Below are positions 32,065 to 37,024 of a stretch of DNA of 37,024 nucleotides, in pieces; within the stretch, counting starts at the first letter, position 1, and every line of letters begins with the position of its first letter. Position numbers and translations under genes: made by a program. The DNA is taken from assembly GCA_025980665.1 (NCBI GenBank), contig JAICXC010000045.1, positions 1 through 37,024 on the forward strand. Reading direction: 5' to 3'. The DNA comes from Bryobacteraceae bacterium (GTDB taxonomy: Bacteria; Acidobacteriota; Terriglobia; Bryobacterales; Bryobacteraceae). The notes below the pieces were generated by a model. It made no database searches. It saw only the letters and a program-made list of their open reading frames with translations, and was not told the DNA's origin.

Positions 32065-34098
32065 ATGTTGCGTCGGTCTCGTGGTTGGCAGGCAGGATCT
32101 TTTGCGCTGTTTTTGGGATGCGCGGCTGGGATCGCCGTGGCCCAACAACCTCGCAAAATAGACGATCAGGCGCTTCGCGACGCTCCCCGATTGGCGGATG
32201 ATTGGCTCAGTTACAACATGGGCTGGTCCGAGCAGCGCTTTAGCCAGCTTAACCAGATCACCTCCCAGAACGTGAACCGGATGGGGCTAGCTTGGTACAC
32301 CGACATCCCATCCGCGCGCGGAAATCCACAAACTCGTCAGGAAGGCACGCCGTTGGTTGCAAACGGCATGATCTATAGCATCGCTCCGTGGAGCGTGGTC
32401 TACGCTGTGGATGCTCGCACCGGCAAGGAGGCGTGGCACTCGGATCCCGATGTCAATCAGCAAGTTTGGCAGTCGCGCATCTGCTGCGGCGTGGTGAATC
32501 GCGGCATTGCCATGTATGAGGACAAAATCATCGCGCCGGTGGTCGATGGACGACTGCGGGCGCTGGACGCCGCCACGGGAAAGCTGGTTTGGGAATCGCG
32601 CGTTTCGCCGGCCAACATGGCTTATACCATCACCATGGCCCCTCGCGTCATCAAGGGCGGCAAGGTCATCATCGGCGTGAGCGGCGGCGAGTACGGCGTG
32701 CGCGGATTCTTCGACGCCTACGACGTCCAAACCGGCAAGCTCGCGTGGCGTTTCTATACGGTTCCTGGCGATCCTTCTAAGCCTTTCGAACAGCCGGTAC
32801 TGGCCGATTGGGCCAAAACCTGGTCAGGCGAATGGTGGAAGCTCGGCGGCGGTGGTCCAGTGTGGAACGGCATGGCCTACGATCCCGACTCCGACATTCT
32901 TTATGTCGGTACGGGACAGCCCGGCCCCTGGACCGAAGTTTCGCGCGGCAAGGGCGACAACCTTTGTACCGATTGCATCATCGCCGTGCGCGGCGCCACC
33001 GGAAAATATATCTGGCATTACCAGACCACACCCGGCGACGATTGGGACTTCGATTCCATCGCCGATATCATGCTGGCCGACCTCAACATCAACGGACGCC
33101 AGCGCCAAGTGGTCATGCACGCCCCCAAGAACGGATTCTTTTATGTTCTGGATCGCAAGACTGGCGAGTTGCTCTCGGCCGATCCGTGGGTAACGGTGAA
33201 CTGGGCATCGGGCGTCGATCTGAAAACTGGCCGGCCCCGAGTGAATCCTGAGGCTCGCTACGGAACAGATGCCGTCAGCATTACTCCTGGCCCTGGCGGC
33301 GGTCACGTATGGCCACCCTGGTCGTTCAATCCGAATACCGGCTTGGTGTATATCCCAAGTACGATCGGCAACGGCTACACATTCCAGGCGAATCCTGATT
33401 TCGTACCCCTGCCCACCGATATCGGCCTGGAGGGACGCGGCCAGATGAACATGGGTACCGGACGTGCCGGGGGAGGCCGCGGTGGCGCGGCTGCTGGCGC
33501 TGGAGGTGCGGCCGCGGGACGTGGCGCTGCACCGGGACTCGCTCCTGGATTGGATGCAGCAGCGGTTGCGGCTGCCGGTGGCGCGGGACGCGGCGGAGGC
33601 GCAGGAGCTCCTCCAGCAAGGGGACCTGGCGGAGGAAGAGGTCCGGCTGGTCCACCTCCTCCATCGCCTCCATCCATCGGACCGGAAGGGCGTGGAAATA
33701 TTTTGGTTGCCTGGGATCCGATTGCCGGGAAAGAACGCTGGCGTGGATTATCCGCCGGCTTTAATCAAGGCGGCACGCTCTCGACTGCGGGCAATCTGGT
33801 GTTCGCCAGCGTGAATACGCGGCTCATCGTTTATCGCGCCGACAACGGCGATGTACTCATGGATATCACCACGGGCCTGTCGCAAATGGGACCGCCCATG
33901 ACATTCATGCTCGATGGGAAACAATACGTTGCGATCGCGGGCGGACCACCGCAGGTCGGTGGCGGGCGTGGTGCTCGCGGCGCTGATCCGGCTCCCGCAG
34001 CTCCCGCGGCTCCTCCCCAACCTTCGAGAATGCTAGTGTACGCACTGGACGGAAAGGCGACTCTGCCTGCACCGCCCGCGGCGGCTCCCGGCAATTAG
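32065..34098 (+). CDS. PQQ-dependent alcohol dehydrogenase, lanthanide-type signature, Gly/Ala/Pro-rich insert
   Basis: 677 aa. GGGGGA lies five bases before the ATG. The signal peptide (SFALFLGCAAGIAVAQ) sends it to the periplasm. The propeller carries C140-C141, E209, catalytic D328 and a second D330 (WDFD), the lanthanide-associated pair. The normally conserved Asn metal ligand in GTGN is Gln here (Q285, GTGQPGPW). Between blades, residues 464-541 are almost entirely Gly, Ala, Arg and Pro. Blades resume with ILVAWDPIAGKERW and end MLVYALDGKATLP. No cytochrome c domain is fused, so electrons must go to a separate carrier. It is followed by an exported small protein 42 bases downstream, and is divergent from the TonB receptor (232-base gap). 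Confidence 0.92.
   Translation: MLRRSRGWQAGSFALFLGCAAGIAVAQQPRKIDDQALRDAPRLADDWLSYNMGWSEQRFSQLNQITSQNVNRMGLAWYTDIPSARGNPQTRQEGTPLVANGMIYSIAPWSVVYAVDARTGKEAWHSDPDVNQQVWQSRICCGVVNRGIAMYEDKIIAPVVDGRLRALDAATGKLVWESRVSPANMAYTITMAPRVIKGGKVIIGVSGGEYGVRGFFDAYDVQTGKLAWRFYTVPGDPSKPFEQPVLADWAKTWSGEWWKLGGGGPVWNGMAYDPDSDILYVGTGQPGPWTEVSRGKGDNLCTDCIIAVRGATGKYIWHYQTTPGDDWDFDSIADIMLADLNINGRQRQVVMHAPKNGFFYVLDRKTGELLSADPWVTVNWASGVDLKTGRPRVNPEARYGTDAVSITPGPGGGHVWPPWSFNPNTGLVYIPSTIGNGYTFQANPDFVPLPTDIGLEGRGQMNMGTGRAGGGRGGAAAGAGGAAAGRGAAPGLAPGLDAAAVAAAGGAGRGGGAGAPPARGPGGGRGPAGPPPPSPPSIGPEGRGNILVAWDPIAGKERWRGLSAGFNQGGTLSTAGNLVFASVNTRLIVYRADNGDVLMDITTGLSQMGPPMTFMLDGKQYVAIAGGPPQVGGGRGARGADPAPAAPAAPPQPSRMLVYALDGKATLPAPPAAAPGN
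33454..33687 (+). repeat. Gly/Ala/Arg/Pro low-complexity insert in the PQQ dehydrogenase
   Basis: Seventy-eight codons of GGC/GCG/CCT-rich sequence encode runs such as GGGRGGAAAGAGG and PGGGRGPAGPPPP. The reading frame stays open and blade sequence resumes cleanly on both sides, so it is a genuine insertion and not a frameshift. The composition makes all six frames long and produces misleading antisense frames. Confidence 0.85.
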
Positions 34099-34140
34099 GA
34101 CTCGAATGGCGCGCTAAAATACTGCGGGAGGGGACTCCTC

Positions 34141-34995
34141 ATGAAAACCTTACTGAATCCGTTTGCGGTAGTGATCGTGCTTGCTGCGCTACCGATTGCC
34201 GCTCAATGGCCAGATTACCCGGCCGCCGGAGTACCGCGCACACCCGACGGCAAGGTGAAGCTCGACGCCCCCGCACCCAAGGCAGCCGACGGTCATCCCG
34301 ATCTTTCCGGTGTTTGGGATCTCCGTGGCACCGGCCGGGGTGGACCCGGGGGTCCTGGAGGCGGTCGCGGTGCGGCAAAAGGCAAGGCTCCGGAGTTACC
34401 TCCTGGCACTCCTCCCAACGCCACTTTCAAGAATATCGGCGCGGGTTTCAAAGAAGGTTTACCGATGTTGCCGTGGGCGGCCGATCTTTTAAAAACTCGC
34501 AAGGCGGAAAACAGCAAGGATAATCCCGATGCGCATTGCCTGCCGCTCGGTCTGATGCAGCTTCACATGCATCCTCAGCCCAGGAAAATCATCCAGACTC
34601 CCGGCCTGATCGTCATGCTCTATGAGGCACAGGGCGGCATCCGGCAGATTTTCACCGATGGCCGTCCGTTGCCGAAAGATCCGGAGCCCTGGTGGTACGG
34701 TTACTCGATCGGGCATTGGGAAGACGACACACTGGTTGTCGAAACGACGGGCTTCCGTAACGACGTGTGGCTCGATATCGATGGCAGCCCCCTCACCGAA
34801 TCCGGCAAAATGACGGAGCGGATGAAGCGATTAAACTACGGAACCCTGCAAACCGACGTGACCATCGAGGATCCCAAAGCTTACACCAAGCCGTTCACTG
34901 TTCGGGTGACCCACCACCTGCTGCCTGACACTGATCTGATCGAGTTTATTTGCACGGAAAACGATCGCAGTGGCCCGCATTTGGTCGGTAAATAA
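34141..34995 (+). CDS. Exported protein of the paralogous acidobacterial family (copy 3)
   Basis: 284 aa. Signal peptide LLNPFAVVIVLAALPIAAQ, then WPDYPAAGVPRTPDGKVKL and PDLSGVWDLRGTG. A short GGPGGPGGGRGAAKGK linker follows (about residues 65-85). Conserved blocks are GLPMLPWAADLLKTR, DAHCLPLGLMQLHMHPQPRKI, IRQIFTDGRPLPKDPEPWWYG, GHWEDDTLVVETTGFRNDVWLD, GSPLTESGKMTERMKRL and VTIEDPKAYTKPFTVRV. The DGRP, W-x-D-LVVET, and DPxxYTxPF blocks align with those of the proteins at 19901 and 20800. Function unknown; a periplasmic accessory to the preceding PQQ dehydrogenase is a reasonable inference. GGGAG lies eight bases before the ATG. The convergent glucose-dehydrogenase-like gene ends five bases away. 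Confidence 0.82.
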   Translation: MKTLLNPFAVVIVLAALPIAAQWPDYPAAGVPRTPDGKVKLDAPAPKAADGHPDLSGVWDLRGTGRGGPGGPGGGRGAAKGKAPELPPGTPPNATFKNIGAGFKEGLPMLPWAADLLKTRKAENSKDNPDAHCLPLGLMQLHMHPQPRKIIQTPGLIVMLYEAQGGIRQIFTDGRPLPKDPEPWWYGYSIGHWEDDTLVVETTGFRNDVWLDIDGSPLTESGKMTERMKRLNYGTLQTDVTIEDPKAYTKPFTVRVTHHLLPDTDLIEFICTENDRSGPHLVGK

Positions 34996-35000
34996 TCGTT

Positions 35001-36833
35001 TTACGGTAGGGAGAACACGACCACCGTATCTGACGCTGTCACCGCTACGTACTGTTTGCCGTTCTTAGCTTGATACGTCATCGGAACAGCGTTGCCCTGA
35101 CGGTTGAGCTGGCCGGCCCATAATTCTTTTCCCGTCTTCGAATCGAACGCCCGGAACCGATTGTCCGTGGCAGCGCCGATAAATGCCAAGCCCCCCGCGG
35201 TCACCATCGGGCCTGCGCTGCCCGATCCACCTACGTTGCGCTTGCCTTCCGGAAGCGACTGGTTAGTGCCCAGCGTTGTCTGCCACGCAATGTCGCCCGT
35301 GTTCGCGTTCACCGCGAGGATGCGGCTCCATGGCGGTTTGTAGCATGGCAGGCCGCCGACGGCGAAGGCGCCCGCGCTCCCATTGACGCGATCGTAAGGG
35401 AGATTCGCATTCTCATACCGCGTGCCTTCTTTCTTCTTCTCGACCCAGCCGGTCAGCGGGCTGTCCTTGGTCTGCACGAAAATGTAGCCCGACTTGGGAT
35501 CTGATGCCATCCCGCCCCAACTCGCGCCGCCGGTGGCTCCGGGAAATGAAATGGTCACGCGCGGCGGTGCCCCGTCTTCGTGAAACAGCCACGGCGTGAA
35601 GGGACCGTTGTTATAGAAGAGGTTGTTTTCCCATAGTTCCAGACACGCTTTGGCGTGTTCGGGAGTCGTGTCGTCCGCCGTGACGATGTCTTCTCGCCGC
35701 AAGCTTGTCCGTGCCAGAGCAGGCGGCTTTAGCGGAAACGGCTGCGTCGGCGAATACCATTCGCCCGGAACATCGCCTTTGGGTACGGCACGTTCCTGGA
35801 CGCCGAAAACCGGCTTCCCGGTGACGCGATCGAGAATAAACATCCATCCCGATTTCCCCATCGCCGCCAGCGCGGGAATTTTCTTCCCATCCTTGACGAT
35901 GTCGACGAGTCCCGGCGCGGGTGGCATATCGTAATCCCACAGATCGTGGTGGACCACCTGGAAATGCCACTTATACTTTCCGGTGTTGGCATCGACGGCG
36001 ACCACCGAATTGCCGAACAGATTCGGGCCGGGCCGGTCGCCACCATAGTAGTTCGCCGCCGCAGCGCCGAAAGGCATGTACAGGATGCCTCGCTCTTCGT
36101 CGGCGGTCATGTACCAGCCCCAGATGTTCGCGCCCGAGCGATCCTTCCAGCCGTCATTGAGCCACGATTCATGACCGACCTGACCAGGCCCCGGTATCGA
36201 TTGAAACTCCCACAGCTTGACGCCCGTGCGTGCATCGTACGCGCGCGAATTGCCCGGAGGACCGTTCTCTTTCTCTCCAGTGCTCGCACCAACCAATACA
36301 AGATTCTTAAAGATCGTCGGGACGCCGTTGTACGGCACCACCATGTCCAGGATTCCCTCTTTCGCGAACCCCGGATCGAGCTTGCCGCTACCCGCGTTTA
36401 ATGCGACGAGGCTTCGGCCGTTTGTAAATAGGATCCGCGCCGGATTCTGCCGGTCGCCCGGCCAATACGCGACTCCACGCGGCGAGGCCTGTCCACCGTC
36501 TACGTCGTAGCTCCAAATCTCCTTCCCGCTCTCTGGATTCAGCGCGACCACGCGGGTCTGCGTCGAGATGTACATTACACCGTTCACGACAATCGGGACG
36601 ACCTCGGCTGCTCCGCCCGCCGTGGCAAATCGAAAATTCGAAGGCTGTAGCCGGTAGGACCAAACCTGTTGGAGATTGGCAACGTTCGCGGTGGTGATCT
36701 GCGTGAGTGGTGAATAACGCGTGCCGGCCAAGTCGCGATTGAACATCGGCCAGTCGCCGGCGGCTGTTTTGTTGGACTGTGCGAATAGCGCTGGGGCAAA
36801 AAATACTGTTAGAAGCGCAAAGGACGCTCGCAT
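35001..36833 (-). CDS. Soluble quinoprotein glucose-dehydrogenase-like PQQ enzyme
   Basis: 610 aa. The signal peptide MRASFALLTVFFAPALFAQ exports it. The propeller is of the membrane glucose dehydrogenase (Gcd) type, but without Gcd's five N-terminal helices. It opens DWPMFNRDLAGTRYSPLTQI and holds HFQVVHHDLWDYDMPPAPGL, matching Gcd HHDLWD with the catalytic Asp. KSGWMFILDRVTGKPVFGVQER and PGEWYSPTQPFPLKPPALAR are also Gcd-like. It lacks the vicinal Cys pair and heme motif of the alcohol dehydrogenases in this window. It should oxidise a sugar or polyol in the periplasm and pass electrons to ubiquinone or a carrier; the exact substrate is unknown. It starts seven bases after the carboxylesterase stop, so the two are co-transcribed. 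Confidence 0.92.
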   Translation of the reverse strand: MRASFALLTVFFAPALFAQSNKTAAGDWPMFNRDLAGTRYSPLTQITTANVANLQQVWSYRLQPSNFRFATAGGAAEVVPIVVNGVMYISTQTRVVALNPESGKEIWSYDVDGGQASPRGVAYWPGDRQNPARILFTNGRSLVALNAGSGKLDPGFAKEGILDMVVPYNGVPTIFKNLVLVGASTGEKENGPPGNSRAYDARTGVKLWEFQSIPGPGQVGHESWLNDGWKDRSGANIWGWYMTADEERGILYMPFGAAAANYYGGDRPGPNLFGNSVVAVDANTGKYKWHFQVVHHDLWDYDMPPAPGLVDIVKDGKKIPALAAMGKSGWMFILDRVTGKPVFGVQERAVPKGDVPGEWYSPTQPFPLKPPALARTSLRREDIVTADDTTPEHAKACLELWENNLFYNNGPFTPWLFHEDGAPPRVTISFPGATGGASWGGMASDPKSGYIFVQTKDSPLTGWVEKKKEGTRYENANLPYDRVNGSAGAFAVGGLPCYKPPWSRILAVNANTGDIAWQTTLGTNQSLPEGKRNVGGSGSAGPMVTAGGLAFIGAATDNRFRAFDSKTGKELWAGQLNRQGNAVPMTYQAKNGKQYVAVTASDTVVVFSLP

Positions 36834-36840
36834 GAGACGC

Positions 36841-37023
36841 CTAATGAGCGTACAGCTTATCGTAATAAGCCTGAAAAACCGCTAGCTTCGCTTCATCCGG
36901 CGCTGGACCCATGGCCGCTTTATCGCCGAACTCCATCGCATTCTTATTCTTGTTGTCCTCGTAGGCAATCCACTTCGGCAAGCCCTTGCCGTTCGGATCT
37001 CCAGTCGCCGCGAAGTTCACCCA
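36841..37023 (-). CDS. Carboxylesterase type B family protein, C-terminal end (runs off window)
   Basis: The last 60 codons of a minus-strand gene entering from the right edge. The text reads WVNFAATGDPNGKGLPKWIAY, the very conserved C-terminal block of carboxylesterase/lipase type B enzymes, then MEFGDKAAMGPAPDEAKLAVF and YYDKLYAH before TAG. The catalytic residues lie outside the window. It hydrolyses carboxylic esters; the product alcohol could feed the quinoprotein that follows seven bases later (inference). Confidence 0.9.
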   Translation of the reverse strand, partial: WVNFAATGDPNGKGLPKWIAYEDNKNKNAMEFGDKAAMGPAPDEAKLAVFQAYYDKLYAH

Positions 37024-37024
37024 A

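Noticed and set aside
33326-33677. Minus-strand frames rich in Pro/Ala/Arg opposite the PQQ dehydrogenase.
   Set aside because: They are the complement of the Gly/Ala/Pro insert; the open frame comes from GC-rich low complexity, not from a gene.
1-37024. Mobile elements, CRISPR arrays, tRNA or rRNA genes.
   Set aside because: No transposase or integrase motifs, no regularly spaced repeats, and no tRNA-like cloverleaf or rRNA signature were recognised by eye; a dedicated tRNA scan would settle the last point.

Overview
The window is GC-rich bacterial DNA. It looks like a soil Acidobacteriota chromosome of the Solibacter/Bryobacter type. That placement is inference, from several PQQ beta-propeller dehydrogenases, exported proteins with Gly/Arg-rich linkers, a DUF6152 protein, a TonB receptor with an N-terminal carboxypeptidase-regulatory domain, a DACNV-like diadenylate-cyclase protein and PilZ-like and zinc-finger anti-sigma proteins. 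I saw no rRNA, tRNA, CRISPR array, IS element or prophage.

Layout. (1) 1-5851: the 5' part of a PQQ alcohol dehydrogenase, a divergent dienelactone hydrolase, an Hsp70-like protein behind a secreted AHL-lactonase-like hydrolase, a decayed permease remnant, and a ketopantoate-reductase-like protein. (2) 5848-8738: a PepSY membrane protein followed by a DAC-domain protein (minus strand), divergent from a small FG-GAP-like secreted protein. (3) 8893-15826: a tight operon encoding an outer-membrane factor, adaptor lipoprotein and HME-type RND pump, then a tandem universal stress protein and a small exported molybdopterin-fold protein. A quinohemoprotein dehydrogenase follows at 15886-17955. (4) 18158-19402: an acyltransferase-like gene and a PilZ-like gene. 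(5) 19447-22593 (minus): a tight secreted-protein operon of a metallo-beta-lactamase-fold protein without its HxHxDH zinc site and two related exported proteins, followed by a DUF6152 protein. It is divergent from a coiled-coil porin at 22871. (6) 24672-26703: a NarL-type two-component pair, divergent from a second exported metallo-beta-lactamase protein. (7) 27700-31832 (minus): TonB receptor, ECF sigma factor, then an anti-sigma factor carrying a C-terminal HNH-like domain with His replaced by Tyr. (8) 32065-37023: a PQQ dehydrogenase plus a small exported partner, convergent with a glucose-dehydrogenase-like quinoprotein and the tail of a carboxylesterase.

Taken together, the region is mostly envelope and periplasm biology: four quinoproteins for periplasmic oxidation of alcohols or sugars, two of them with the Asp-x-Asp signature associated with lanthanide use; hydrolases that could supply substrates (carboxylesterase, dienelactone hydrolase, lactonase); outer-membrane uptake (TonB receptor, porin); and metal efflux. 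The strongest candidates for something undescribed are the secreted operon at 19447-22593, the anti-sigma/HNH-like fusion beside the TonB receptor, the Gly/Arg-rich linkers shared by unrelated exported proteins, and the PepSY-DAC pair with its coupled leader ORF.
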